Assembly: GCA_002363385.1 (NCBI GenBank)
Contig: DEVL01000003.1
Coordinates: forward strand, 1,035,441 to 1,099,440
From: Stenotrophomonas maltophilia
Lineage (GTDB): Bacteria; Pseudomonadota; Gammaproteobacteria; Xanthomonadales; Xanthomonadaceae
Length of the DNA: 64,000 bases
Reading direction: 5' to 3'
Numbering within the stretch: the first letter of the stretch is position 1; each line of letters opens with the position of its first letter. The notes under the pieces are model-generated. The model was not told the origin of the DNA. It saw nothing but the letters and a program-made list of their open reading frames with translations, and ran no database searches. Below, piece by piece: positions 43,147 to 52,268 of this stretch. Both the position numbers and the translations under genes were made by a program.

Positions 43147-46014
43147 ATGAAACAGGTTGTGATCGGCAGGTCGGCCCTGGCCGCGGCATTGGCCTTGGCG
43201 TTGAGCGCGTGCGGAGGCGGGGGCAGCAATGTCCGCGGGGACCTGGAGCCGTCGCCTCCACCGACCACCCCGCCGACGCCGCCCCCTACCACCCCACCGA
43301 CGCCACCGCCGACCACGGCACCGCCGGCACAGCCGGCCTTCGATGCGCACCTGAGCATCATCCAGGCCGGGCCCGCGCAGGCGGCCGGCTGGACTGGCGC
43401 GGGCGTGCGCATCGGCGTGGTCGATTCAGGCGTCAACCGCAGTCATCCGGCGCTCAACGGGCGCGTCGTGGCCAGTTACAACTACGTCGATCCGCGGGTG
43501 AACAACCTCAACGTGGACGACGTGGTCGGGCATGGCACCGTGGTGTCCCAGCTGGCTGCCGGTCGGCGGGTCGGGAGCTGGCCAGGCGGTGTGGCCACGG
43601 ACGCGCAGATCGTGTCGGCACGGATCATCGCCGACAAAAGCCCGGTCGATGATGGTTCCGGCAGCGGCAACCAGGTCAGCGGTGCGCTGGGCCTGGCGCC
43701 GGTGCACCAGGATCTGATCAATGCCGGCGTCAAGATCATGAACAACTCGTGGGGCGGTCTGTACTGGACCAATCCGGCCGCCACCGCGCCGATCGCCCAG
43801 GAGTACCGTCCCTTCATCATCGGCAATGGCGGCCTGGTGGTGTTCGCAACCGGCAACGAGAGCAAGGCCAATCCGTCCAGCATGGCGGCACTGCCCAGCC
43901 AGCCGGGTACCGGCGGCAGCCTGCCGGCAGCGGATCTGGAGCGTGGCTGGCTCAGCGTGACCGCGGTCGATACCGCGGACCCGAGCAGGCTGGCCTCCTA
44001 TGCCAACGCGTGCGGCGTGGCGGCACGCTATTGCCTTGCCGCCCCCGGCACCGCAGCGTATGTGGATCCGGCCAACACCGGCGGCACGCCCACGTACTAC
44101 TACGGCTCGGGCACGTCCTATGCAGCGCCGCTGGTCTCCGGCGCGGCCGCGCTGGTGTGGCAGAAGTACCCGTACTTCACCAATGACCTGGTGCGTCAGA
44201 CCCTGCTCGGCACGGCGACCGATCTCGGCGCAGGCGGCGTGGACAGCACGTTCGGCTATGGCCTGCTCAACATCGCCAAGGCGATCAACGGGCCGGCCAG
44301 GTTCGACTGGGGTGACGTCACCGCCAATGTCGCGACGGTCGGTCTGGACTCGGTATGGGCCAACGACATCAGCGGCACGGGCGGGTTGATCAAGCAGGGC
44401 ATCGGATCACTGACGCTGGCCGGTTCCAATACCTACAGCGGGGACACCCGCATCGAGCGTGGCACGCTCGCGCTGCGCGGGGGGGCGTCGATCACCTCCG
44501 ATGTCCTGATCGTGCCGCAGGCCGATGCACCCGGCAACGCCGCCCTGCAGTTCATGAACGGCACGACGCGGGTGGCTGGCAACGTGGACAACGGTGCCAG
44601 CGTGATCCTCCGCAGCGCCAACATCGATGCCACTGTCGAGGGCAATTACGTGCAGCGTGCCGGTGCACAGCTGGTGGTGGCGCTGGGTGCCAATGCGCTC
44701 AAGGTCACCGGCACGGCGTCGCTGGCAGGCAATGTGCACGTGGACAGCATCCTCAGCGGTTACGTGCCCGCCGATGGACGCTCCCAGGCGCTGCTGCAGG
44801 CCGAGGGTGGCGTGAGCGGCACGTTTGCCGGCGTGACCAATGCGCTGGCGACGGGCACGCTGCTTCAGACCAGCCTGCGCTATCAAAGCAACGACGTCAG
44901 CCTGATCACCGACCGGATCAATGTCATCAGTGCGACCCAGCAGGCCGGTCTGAGCGGGATTACGCTGGCCTCGGCGGCCCGGGTGGAATCGGCGTTCGAA
45001 GTCCTCGATGGCAGCGGTGGTGCGCTCACCGGCTTCGCGGGGGCGGCCGGTGAGCTGCAGCGTGTGGAGGGTGCCGGTGCGTTGCAGGCGAGCCTGGACA
45101 GCCTGTCCGGCAAGGCCCATGCGCTGGCCACCGCATCGACCTTCGACAGCATCGACATGAACCGCCGTGCGCTATCGGCCCGCGTTGGCGAGGTGCAGGC
45201 CGCACCGCGTCTGCGCGGTACCTGGCAAAGCGCGCTGGGCGAGGCGGGGCAGGGCAGCTTCGCCGGCAACGGCGTGGCCACCCGGGGCTGGATGATGGGC
45301 CAGGACATGGCGCTGGGCAGCCACGGCATGCTCGGGTTCGCGTTCGGTGAAACGCGCAGCTTCGGCGGCCGTGACTGGGGCAGCGACCGTGGGCGCGACC
45401 GCCAGTCGCAGGCGCAGTTGTATGCAGGCTGGGGCACCGGCCGCGCCTATGCGATGGGGCAGCTGGGGGCAGGCCAGTTCACGCGCGAGATCGACCGCCA
45501 GTTGCTGCTCGGCGCGGGCCAATACGGTGTCAACGCACGCTATGGCGGCAGCTTCAGTGCGGCCAGCGTGGAATCGGGATATCGCTTCGGCAATGCCGTC
45601 GCGTCGCTGACGCCCTATCTGGGCGCGGAGTATGCCCGCGTGGACAGCGACGGTTTCAGCGAGCAGGGCGGCATGGGCTTCGGCCTGCGGACGCTCGATG
45701 CGGTCAGTACGCGCACCCAGGCCTTGATCGGCATGCGTGCCGAGCGTCGCTGGGGTGGGTGGTCGCTGCGCGGCTATGCCGAGTGGCAGCAGCACCTGGC
45801 CAGTACGGGACAGGTGCAGGAGGCCAGTTTCGTGGGCGTGGAGGCCTGGGCGCCACTGTCCGGCCTGCAGCCGGCGCGCTCGGGCGGCCTGTTCGGGCTG
45901 TCCGTGGAATCGTGGTTGAGCCGCAACACGCGCCTGGCGTTCGGCTATGACCAGCGGTTCGGCCCGCGGGGCGATCTGCGCCAGGTGCAGCTGCGCTACT
46001 CGGCCGGGTTCTAA
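43147..46014 (+). CDS. Subtilisin-family autotransporter serine protease, probable lipoprotein
   Basis: A 955-residue type Va autotransporter. The leader ends LALSAC (Cys 22), a lipobox, then a Pro/Thr-rich repeat (about 36-60, units PPTTPPTP). The S8 protease domain has D93 (GVVDSGVN), H129 (GHGTVVSQ) and S324 (GTSYAAPLVSG). A passenger beta-strand repeat (about 413-446, GLIKQGIGSLTLAGSNTYSG) follows and the C-terminal ~270 residues form a 12-strand beta-barrel ending in F955. SphB1 of Bordetella is a lipid-anchored subtilisin autotransporter that processes surface adhesins; this may be similar. Start ATG has AAGGGGAG upstream. Proteolytic target unknown. Confidence 0.92.
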   Translation: MKQVVIGRSALAAALALALSACGGGGSNVRGDLEPSPPPTTPPTPPPTTPPTPPPTTAPPAQPAFDAHLSIIQAGPAQAAGWTGAGVRIGVVDSGVNRSHPALNGRVVASYNYVDPRVNNLNVDDVVGHGTVVSQLAAGRRVGSWPGGVATDAQIVSARIIADKSPVDDGSGSGNQVSGALGLAPVHQDLINAGVKIMNNSWGGLYWTNPAATAPIAQEYRPFIIGNGGLVVFATGNESKANPSSMAALPSQPGTGGSLPAADLERGWLSVTAVDTADPSRLASYANACGVAARYCLAAPGTAAYVDPANTGGTPTYYYGSGTSYAAPLVSGAAALVWQKYPYFTNDLVRQTLLGTATDLGAGGVDSTFGYGLLNIAKAINGPARFDWGDVTANVATVGLDSVWANDISGTGGLIKQGIGSLTLAGSNTYSGDTRIERGTLALRGGASITSDVLIVPQADAPGNAALQFMNGTTRVAGNVDNGASVILRSANIDATVEGNYVQRAGAQLVVALGANALKVTGTASLAGNVHVDSILSGYVPADGRSQALLQAEGGVSGTFAGVTNALATGTLLQTSLRYQSNDVSLITDRINVISATQQAGLSGITLASAARVESAFEVLDGSGGALTGFAGAAGELQRVEGAGALQASLDSLSGKAHALATASTFDSIDMNRRALSARVGEVQAAPRLRGTWQSALGEAGQGSFAGNGVATRGWMMGQDMALGSHGMLGFAFGETRSFGGRDWGSDRGRDRQSQAQLYAGWGTGRAYAMGQLGAGQFTREIDRQLLLGAGQYGVNARYGGSFSAASVESGYRFGNAVASLTPYLGAEYARVDSDGFSEQGGMGFGLRTLDAVSTRTQALIGMRAERRWGGWSLRGYAEWQQHLASTGQVQEASFVGVEAWAPLSGLQPARSGGLFGLSVESWLSRNTRLAFGYDQRFGPRGDLRQVQLRYSAGF

Positions 46015-46042
46015 GGGCGGGCCCCACCGCGAGATGCGCTAC

Positions 46043-46084
46043 AAAAAAAGAGGGCGCGATCCATGATCGCGCCCTCGTCGTTTT
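46043..46084. terminator. Bidirectional terminator between convergent genes
   Basis: A perfect 12-bp stem (gagggcgcgatc / gatcgcgccctc) with a three-base loop has an A tract on the left (T tract for leftward transcripts of the leucine dehydrogenase gene) and gtcgtttt on the right for the autotransporter transcript. Confidence 0.9.
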
Positions 46085-46099
46085 GATCGCCGCAGCAGA

Positions 46100-47197
46100 T
46101 CAGTTGCCGCGCAGCGTTCCCAGCCGCGGCGTGGCGCGGCCCAGTGGCATCTTCAACTTGCCGATCGACAGGATGCGCGACTCGGCGATCTGATCGGCGG
46201 CGCGCTGTGGCGCGATGCCCTCGCTCTGCGACAGCGCGAAGATGCGGCCCAGGTTGTGGTAAATGCTGCGGATCAGGCGCATCGCACGCTCGCGGTTGTA
46301 GCCGTCGATTTCCAGCGAGACGTTCATCACGCCGCCGGCGTTGACGGCGTAATCGGGCGCGTAGAGGATGCCGCGCGCATGCAGCTCGTCACCCACGTCC
46401 AGGCTGGAGAGCTGGTTGTTGGCGGTGCCGCAGACGATCTTGCACTTCAGGCGCGGCAGCGTCTCCGGGTTGATCGCACCTTCCAGGGCGCAGGGCGCGA
46501 AGATGTCGGCATTGACGTCGTAGATGTCCTCCGGTTTGACGGCTTCGGCACCGTATTCGGTCACCGCACGCTCGACCCGCGCGCTGTCCAGGTCGCTGAC
46601 GTACAGCTTGGCGCCGCGGTCGCGCAGCAGCTTCACCAGTTCCATGCCGATGTGGCCCAGGCCCTGCACCGCGATGCTGGCCTTGCCGACTTCCTCATGG
46701 CCCAGCTTGTGCTGCATCGAGGCCATCAACGCCTGCAGTGCGCCGTACGCGGTGAACGGTGCCGGATCGCCGGAGCCGCCATGCACCTGGTGTACGCCGG
46801 TGACGTACTCGCTTTCCAGGTAGATGTTCTCCATGTCGTTGACGTCGGTGCCGACATCTTCGGCGGTGATGTAACGCCCGCCCAGCGAATCCACGTAACG
46901 GCCGAACGCGCGGAACAGCACTTCGGTCTTGTCGCGCTTGGGGTCACCGATGATCACGGCTTTGCCACCGCCTACGTTGAGGCCGGCCAGCGCGTTCTTG
47001 TAGGTCATGGTGCGGCTCAGCCGCAGCGCATCTTCCAGGGCCTCGTCAGTGCTGGCGTAGGGACGCATGCGCACACCGCCCAGGGCTGGGCCCAGCGTGG
47101 TGTTGTGGATCGCGATGATCGCCCTCAGGCCGGCATCGCGGTTGTGGCAGAACACCACTTGCTCGTGACCGGTAGATTCGAGGGTTTCAAATAACAT
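46100..47197 (-). CDS. Leucine dehydrogenase (Glu/Leu/Phe/Val dehydrogenase family)
   Basis: A 365-residue NAD-dependent amino-acid dehydrogenase that deaminates leucine and other branched-chain amino acids to their 2-oxo acids. The N-terminal dimerisation domain holds catalytic lysines K67 (MTYKNALAG) and K79 (NVGGGKAVI) with the GPALGGVRM stretch; the Rossmann domain has VQGLGHIGMEL. Sequence is LeuDH-like rather than glutamate-dehydrogenase-like in length. It may feed branched-chain fatty acid precursors, which are typical of Xanthomonadaceae lipids; that link is inference. Start ATG 47197 with GGAG upstream. Confidence 0.92.
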   Translation of the reverse strand: MLFETLESTGHEQVVFCHNRDAGLRAIIAIHNTTLGPALGGVRMRPYASTDEALEDALRLSRTMTYKNALAGLNVGGGKAVIIGDPKRDKTEVLFRAFGRYVDSLGGRYITAEDVGTDVNDMENIYLESEYVTGVHQVHGGSGDPAPFTAYGALQALMASMQHKLGHEEVGKASIAVQGLGHIGMELVKLLRDRGAKLYVSDLDSARVERAVTEYGAEAVKPEDIYDVNADIFAPCALEGAINPETLPRLKCKIVCGTANNQLSSLDVGDELHARGILYAPDYAVNAGGVMNVSLEIDGYNRERAMRLIRSIYHNLGRIFALSQSEGIAPQRAADQIAESRILSIGKLKMPLGRATPRLGTLRGN

Positions 47198-47374
47198 GGT
47201 GGCTCCGATGGTGCGAACGGTGGCGAACAGCGGCGAACGCGCCAGCAAAAGGTGGGGTGTAAAACAAAAAAAGCGACGTCGTCGGGTCTCGGACGGGTCG
47301 CGCGGCGCCATTCTAGAGCATTCCGCCGGAGGGTGGTGTCAGGGTTCCCCTGCGGGGGGCATGGCCGCCGCCAT
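47198..47374. other. Left part of a 303-bp intergenic region
   Basis: The interval 47198-47500 separates the divergent leucine dehydrogenase and HDOD genes and holds no gene I can support. This left part carries an A-rich tract (about 47252-47272, aaaacaaaaaaag) that could belong to the leftward promoter region. The right part holds the sigma-28-like promoter. Confidence 0.4.
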
Positions 47375-47401
47375 TAAAGTTGCTGACGTGCAGGCCGATG
47401 C
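47375..47401 (+). promoter_or_regulatory. Sigma-28 (FliA)-type promoter
   Basis: TAAAGTT (47375-47381), twelve bases, then GCCGAT (47394-47399) match the flagellar sigma-28 consensus TAAAGTTT-N11-GCCGATAA at 13 of 15 defined bases with exact spacing. A transcript from here would have a leader of about 90-95 nucleotides before the HDOD gene at 47501. Confidence 0.7.
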
Positions 47402-47500
47402 CGTCGCAAGGGTGTGCATCACCGGCAATCGCAGGACGGATCACGTGGGCGCAGTCGCAACAAGGCAAGTGCGGTATCCCACGTGGCCAGGAGCCCTGGC

Positions 47501-48619
47501 GTGACGGGCGCAGTCTTCCTCGCGGTCGTGGTGGCAGCCCTGCTGGGTGGGGGGCTGCTGCTCCGCCGCCGGCGTGCCGCGGCGGCCCCGGCGGCCCTGG
47601 CGGCCGCCCGCGCGGTAAGCGGGCACTACCCGGCAACCGCGGCCGCTGGCGCGCCCCTGCACCAGGGAGCCGATCCCGTGGCGGCCCTGCAGGTGGGCCT
47701 GCACGCGCTCGCTCTGGTGCCCCGCAGTGGCGATCCGGCCGATGCGGCGGTCGGCCATTCGGTCGAGCTGCGCGATGCGGTCACCGCGTCCCTGCTGGCC
47801 CGGGACTGGTCGGCCAAGCATCTGCCGCGTCGCCCGCAACTGCTGCCGCAGCTGATCCAGACCGTCAACGACAGCGACGCCTCCGCCCGCGCCATGGCCA
47901 GCATCATCGGGCAGGATCCGGTGCTGACCGGCAACCTGCTGCGGATCGCCAACAGTCCCGTCTACCGGGTGCAGGCCAAGCCGGTGGAAACCCTGCAGCG
48001 TGCCGTCACCCTGGTCGGCACCGACGGGATCCGCCAGATCATCAGCGCGGTGCTGGTGCAGCCGGTGATGCAGCTGCAGTGCGACGCGTTTCCGCAGTTC
48101 AGCGCGGTGATCTGGGAACATGCGCTGCTGGCCTCGCGCGTCGCCGCCGACCATGCGCGCACGGTGACCCATGAGGACGGTTTCGCTGCGCAGTGGCTCG
48201 GCCTCACTCAAGGGCTCGGCGCGGCGCTGGTGATGCGCCACCTGCTCGATGCCTGCGCGCAACAGCAGGTGGCCGCGCCGCCGCGCGTGCTGGCCGCCGA
48301 CCTGCTCGACAGCTGGACCCTGCCGGTGGCGAGCCGGATTGCCGCGGCATGGGAGTTGCCCAAGGCCGTGCACGATGCCCTGATCCGCCAGAGTGGCAGC
48401 GGCCTGGCCGCCAGCCTGCGTTTCGCGCGGGCGGTGGCCGCGGCCAGCCTGCTGTGCCGCCATGGTCAGATCGGGCAGGTCCAGGCACTGGCCTGGCTGG
48501 AACAACTGGACGACACGCCGCCGCATGCGCTGCAGTGGATCTGGCGTCGCGTACACGGACGCTCAGTGGAAACGCTGGAGGGCGATGAGCCCGGATTCGA
48601 GGTGGCGCAGGCCGGCTGA
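47501..48619 (+). CDS. HDOD domain signalling protein
   Basis: A 372-residue protein with one N-terminal membrane segment (about 3-20) followed by a basic patch, an Ala-rich linker and an HDOD domain (about 110-320: LPRRPQLLPQLIQTVNDSDAS, LLRIANSPVYR, LVGTDGIRQII). HDOD proteins are HD-fold relatives lacking the metal residues; they act in signalling, motility and stress. A GTG start at 47501 with AGGAG is preferred because it opens directly into the membrane segment. The sigma-28-like promoter suggests co-expression with flagellar and chemotaxis genes. Confidence 0.82.
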   Translation: MTGAVFLAVVVAALLGGGLLLRRRRAAAAPAALAAARAVSGHYPATAAAGAPLHQGADPVAALQVGLHALALVPRSGDPADAAVGHSVELRDAVTASLLARDWSAKHLPRRPQLLPQLIQTVNDSDASARAMASIIGQDPVLTGNLLRIANSPVYRVQAKPVETLQRAVTLVGTDGIRQIISAVLVQPVMQLQCDAFPQFSAVIWEHALLASRVAADHARTVTHEDGFAAQWLGLTQGLGAALVMRHLLDACAQQQVAAPPRVLAADLLDSWTLPVASRIAAAWELPKAVHDALIRQSGSGLAASLRFARAVAAASLLCRHGQIGQVQALAWLEQLDDTPPHALQWIWRRVHGRSVETLEGDEPGFEVAQAG

Positions 48620-48620
48620 G

Positions 48621-50198
48621 CTAGAGCTGCGATTCCAGCGGCAGCCAGCTGATCGCGCGTGCGCTGGCCCGCAGCCAGACGCCGGCCTCCGGCTCGGTGT
48701 ACAGCCAATGCGGCGGCTGCGCATCACGCTCCAGCCAGCGAACCTTGTCATCCGGCCCCAGCGCCACCCAATAGCTCTGGCGCGGGTCGGCCAGGTGCAG
48801 GTATTCCTCGCGCAGCTTCCCCGCCAGCACGGGATCGTCGAACAGCACGCCCATCTCGGTGTTGAGATAGGCTGAGCGGGGGTCCAGATTGAACGAACCG
48901 ACGAAGCCGCGCTGGTCATCGATCATGAAGGCCTTGGTGTGCAGGCTGGCGCCGCTGCTGCCGAACAGGCCGCCGCCATCGACGTTGCCACGTGACTTGA
49001 GCTCGTACAGCTGCACGCCACTGCGCAGCAGTGGGGCGCGGTAATGCATGTAACCGCTGTGCACGGCAGCCACGTCATTGGCGGCCAGGGAGTTGGTGAT
49101 GACCGCGACCTGGGCCCCGCGCGCGACCATCGCACCCAGCCCTTCGGTGCCGTCCTCACCAGGAACGAAGTAGGGCGAGATCAGCAGGGCTTTATGCCGT
49201 GCGCTTTCCAGTTCCTGCACCAGGCGCGTGACCAGCCAACCGGCCTGATCGTCGCGGCGGTGCTTCATCGGCGGGTCCGAGGCGATTTCCACGTGGTCCG
49301 TCCAGTGAAGACCCAGCGTATCGCGGTAGTACGATTTCTCCGCCTGCGAGCGCGCCACGCGTTCCAGGTAAGGCTTGGCACTGTCCAGCCGCGCTTCGTG
49401 CTCGCTTTCGCGGATCAGCAGGCGCAGCTGCGGTTCGGTATAGAACGCCAGTGCACGGATCGGCACGGCGGTATCGCTGTTCCAGTAATCGTCGAAAATC
49501 GTGTTGGCCTGCTGCACCGATTCGCCGGCCACCAGCAGGTCCAGGTCGCGGAAGTTCACGTCCGGTCGCGCGCTGAAATACTCCTCGCCGATGTTGCGGC
49601 CACCGACGATCGCCACGCGCCCGTCGGCGATCCATGACTTGTTGTGCATGCGGTGATTCACGCTGAAAACGCGCTGCACCATCTCGACCAGGCGCCAGAG
49701 CCCGCTGCGGTTGCGGAACGGGTTGTACAGGCGGATCTCGATGTTGGGGTGCGCATCGAGCGCCATCATCAGCGCATCCTTGTCCTGTGCGTTCATGTCA
49801 TCGAGCAGGATGCGGACCCGCACGCCGCGCTCGGCCGCGCGGTACAGCTCGTTGGCCATGAGATGGCCGATCAGATCGTCGTGCCAGATGTAGTACTGCA
49901 GGTCCAGGCTGCGCCCGGCGTGCTGGGTGATCACCGCGCGCGCGGCGTACGCATCCAGTCCATCGGACAGGAAGGCCACACCGCTCTGGCCAGGATGCTC
50001 GGCCTGCAGGCGGGCCAGCTCGCGATCGATCGCGGTCTGGTCAGCCTGCGTGGGCAGCACCGTGGAACGCTCACCCAGGGCCTGCGGGGTGAGGTGGTCG
50101 GCCAGCAGCAAGCCGCTCAGGACCAGCAGGATCAGCAGGGCGAAGACGATCCCCAGCCAGCGCAGCAGCCGGCGCCAGAACGGTTTTTTATCGGTCAT
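48621..50198 (-). CDS. Phospholipase D family protein, ClsC-like
   Basis: A 525-residue enzyme with an N-terminal membrane anchor (about 14-33) and two HKD motifs: H185-N-K187 with D192, and H420-T-K422 with D427, each followed by the GG/GS-x-N stretch. Architecture matches ClsC/YmdC, which makes cardiolipin from phosphatidylglycerol and phosphatidylethanolamine. ClsC in E. coli needs a partner (YmdB) not seen here. Its stop lies one base from the HDOD gene stop, so the two are tightly convergent. Confidence 0.87.
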   Translation of the reverse strand: MTDKKPFWRRLLRWLGIVFALLILLVLSGLLLADHLTPQALGERSTVLPTQADQTAIDRELARLQAEHPGQSGVAFLSDGLDAYAARAVITQHAGRSLDLQYYIWHDDLIGHLMANELYRAAERGVRVRILLDDMNAQDKDALMMALDAHPNIEIRLYNPFRNRSGLWRLVEMVQRVFSVNHRMHNKSWIADGRVAIVGGRNIGEEYFSARPDVNFRDLDLLVAGESVQQANTIFDDYWNSDTAVPIRALAFYTEPQLRLLIRESEHEARLDSAKPYLERVARSQAEKSYYRDTLGLHWTDHVEIASDPPMKHRRDDQAGWLVTRLVQELESARHKALLISPYFVPGEDGTEGLGAMVARGAQVAVITNSLAANDVAAVHSGYMHYRAPLLRSGVQLYELKSRGNVDGGGLFGSSGASLHTKAFMIDDQRGFVGSFNLDPRSAYLNTEMGVLFDDPVLAGKLREEYLHLADPRQSYWVALGPDDKVRWLERDAQPPHWLYTEPEAGVWLRASARAISWLPLESQL

Positions 50199-50246
50199 GC
50201 CCTGATCGTAAGCGGCGCGGGCGTGCAGCGCGAGCGCTGGCGCGGT

Positions 50247-50957
50247 TCAGAAGCGCTCGTCCGGCGCCAGGTAACGCCATTGGCCCGGCGCCAGTTTCCC
50301 CATCGCCACGCGGCCGATGCGCAGGCGGCGGATGCTGATGACCTCCAGCCCGACCTGGGCGCACATGTCGCGCAACTGGCCCGGATGCACCGGCTTGATC
50401 GCAAAGCGCAGGCGGGTTTCGTTCTGCCAGCTCACCTTGCACGGTGGCAACGGCCAGCTGCGGAAGCTCAGGCCGTGCGCGAGGCGCTTCATGCCATAGG
50501 GCGCCAGCTCGCCACTGACTTCCACCAGGTATTCCTGCTCCAGCGTTGCACCGCGATCCTTCAGGTGCGAGATCACGCGTCCGTCCTGGCTGACCACGAC
50601 CAGGCCGCTTTCGTCATCGGACAGCGGCATCACCAGTTGCAGGGCGTGGAAATGCCGCTGCAGCAGGGTCACACCGGTGGCATCGAGTTCACTGCGGGTG
50701 TCCGGGGTGACCAGCGCGCACAATTCGTCCGAGCGCATGCCGGCCGGCTTGTGCAGCAGCATGCTCACGGTCTCGGTGCGGGTCGCCTCGGCGTTCTCGC
50801 GCAGCACGATGTCCTCGTCGGTGACCATCGTCTGCGGCTGTTCGACCACCTTGCCGTTGACGGTCACCCAGCCGCCTTCGATATAGCGCTGGGCGTCGCC
50901 ACGGGAGCAGCCGATCAGGCTGGTCAGGCGTTTGTCGAGTCGGATCGGATCGGTCAT
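50247..50957 (-). CDS. RsuA/RluF-family pseudouridine synthase-like protein with altered active site
   Basis: A 236-residue protein with an N-terminal S4 RNA-binding domain (about 5-55) and a pseudouridine synthase fold beginning LLHKPAGMRSD. The family's catalytic segment GRLDxDTSGL is here MPLSDDESGL (110-119), so the position of the essential Asp is Ser113, with Asp at the next two positions. Either the Asp register is shifted or the protein binds RNA without isomerising it. The C-terminal half (ISIRRLRIGRVAMGKLAPGQWRYL) is typical of RluE/RluF proteins. Lies 38 bp from the PLD gene on the same strand. Confidence 0.78.
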   Translation of the reverse strand: MTDPIRLDKRLTSLIGCSRGDAQRYIEGGWVTVNGKVVEQPQTMVTDEDIVLRENAEATRTETVSMLLHKPAGMRSDELCALVTPDTRSELDATGVTLLQRHFHALQLVMPLSDDESGLVVVSQDGRVISHLKDRGATLEQEYLVEVSGELAPYGMKRLAHGLSFRSWPLPPCKVSWQNETRLRFAIKPVHPGQLRDMCAQVGLEVISIRRLRIGRVAMGKLAPGQWRYLAPDERF

Positions 50958-51038
50958 CGGGCAGGCAACATAAAACGGGAAGCGGGCGGGGAGTGTACTG
51001 GCTGGGGCCCGGCGCTGCGCGATGCTGGACGCCGCGGC

Positions 51039-51536
51039 TCAGGCCGGCGTGCGTTCCAGGTGGGTCAGGTACAGGCGCAGATCGAACTCCAGCTGGTGGT
51101 AATCCGCTTCCATGTGGGTGCACAACTGGTAGAACGCCTTGTTGTGGTCCGATTCCTTCAGATGGGCCAGCTCGTGCACCACGATCATCTTCAGGAACGG
51201 CGCCGGCGCCTCGCGGAACACCGTGGCGATGCGGATCTCTCGGCTGGCCTTGAGCCGGCTGCCCTGTACCCGCGAGACCGTGGTGTGGGTGCCCAGGGCG
51301 TGCTTGAGCACCTGCAGCCGGCTGTCATAGATCACCTTGGACAGCGGCGCGGACTGGCGCAGGTAGCGCTCTTTCAGGCCCTGGGTGTAGTCGTAGAGCT
51401 GGCGGTCGTTGCGCACCGTATGCAGTTCGGCGTAGCGCCGCTCCAGCCACGGCCCCAGCCGGTCGCCCGCGATCAGCTCGCGCACCTGCTGCTGCAGGGC
51501 GTCGGGGTAGCCGGCGAGGTACTTCAGGGCGGTCAT
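51039..51536 (-). CDS. YgjP-like M48-type metallopeptidase
   Basis: A 165-residue zincin of the YgjP/DUF45 family. The zinc site is H121-E122-x2-H125 in VVHELAHLKESDHNKAF, with a further conserved H131. It has no signal peptide, so it is cytoplasmic. The start at 51536 gives the compact family length; upstream open frame overlaps the divergent DUF2058 gene and was ignored. Substrate unknown. Confidence 0.87.
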   Translation of the reverse strand: MTALKYLAGYPDALQQQVRELIAGDRLGPWLERRYAELHTVRNDRQLYDYTQGLKERYLRQSAPLSKVIYDSRLQVLKHALGTHTTVSRVQGSRLKASREIRIATVFREAPAPFLKMIVVHELAHLKESDHNKAFYQLCTHMEADYHQLEFDLRLYLTHLERTPA

Positions 51537-51608
51537 GGGGCGGTTGGGACGGGGCGGGCAGACCAGTATGATGGCCCCCGGAATCCCGCAACAACAGATG
51601 CTAGGCGT

Positions 51609-52160
51609 ATGGCGAAGGCAAATCCCCTGCAGGAGCAGCTGCTCAAGGCTGGGCTGGTCAAGAAATCCCAGGTCTCCCAGGCCGCCCGTGAACAGGTGAA
51701 AGCCCGTCACGGCAAGGCCCCGGTCGCGCCCAGCGAAAGCCAGCGCGAGGCCGATCGTCTGCGCGCGGAAAAGGCCGAGCGCGATCGTGCGCTGGAAGCC
51801 GAGCGCAAGGCCAAGGCCCACGCCCAGGAACGGCAGGCCCAGGTGCGCCAGATCGTCGAAGCGCACAAGATCAAGCGTGAAGGCGAAAGCGAGTACCGCT
51901 TCAATGACGGCACCCTGATCCGCACGATGCTGGTCAACACCGTGCTGCGTCGCCAGCTGGCCTCGGGCAGCCTGGTGATCGTCCGCCATGGCGACGGCTT
52001 CGAACTGCTGCCGCGGGCGGCGGCCGAGAAGGTCCGCGAGCGCGACGCCAGCGTGATCGTGCTCGACAACAGCCAGCCGGCCAGCGAGCCCAGCACCGGC
52101 AACGCCGAGGACGATGCGTACTACGCCCAGTTCCAGGTGCCGGACGACCTGGTCTGGTAA
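51609..52160 (+). CDS. DUF2058 family protein (YaiL-like)
   Basis: A 183-residue protein with the characteristic start PLQEQLLKAGLVKKSQ, a long charged helix (about 45-90, rich in Arg, Glu and Ala) and a C-terminal DUF2058 fold (YRFNDGTLIRTMLVN ... LVIVRHGDGFELLP). Family members associate with nucleoprotein or nuclease inhibition in some reports, but no firm role is known. It ends in DDLVW. Divergent from the YgjP-like gene. Confidence 0.85.
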   Translation: MAKANPLQEQLLKAGLVKKSQVSQAAREQVKARHGKAPVAPSESQREADRLRAEKAERDRALEAERKAKAHAQERQAQVRQIVEAHKIKREGESEYRFNDGTLIRTMLVNTVLRRQLASGSLVIVRHGDGFELLPRAAAEKVRERDASVIVLDNSQPASEPSTGNAEDDAYYAQFQVPDDLVW

Positions 52161-52268
52161 GCGCGTCTGAAGCGTTCACCCGGCGCCGCCGGCGTTCAGC
52201 CCCACGTCGGCTGGGCGCGGAGGCCCGGGTCTATGCTGGTGCTCTGAAACCGGCATGGGAGACACATC

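Noticed and set aside
43250..43325. Short tandem repeats that could suggest a CRISPR or VNTR array
   Set aside because: They encode the in-frame Pro/Thr spacer of the autotransporter; no spacers or repeat units of CRISPR type exist here or elsewhere in the window.
49644..51608. Long in-frame upstream extension of the DUF2058 gene
   Set aside because: It runs antisense through the PLD, pseudouridine synthase-like and YgjP genes; the DUF2058 family begins at 51609.
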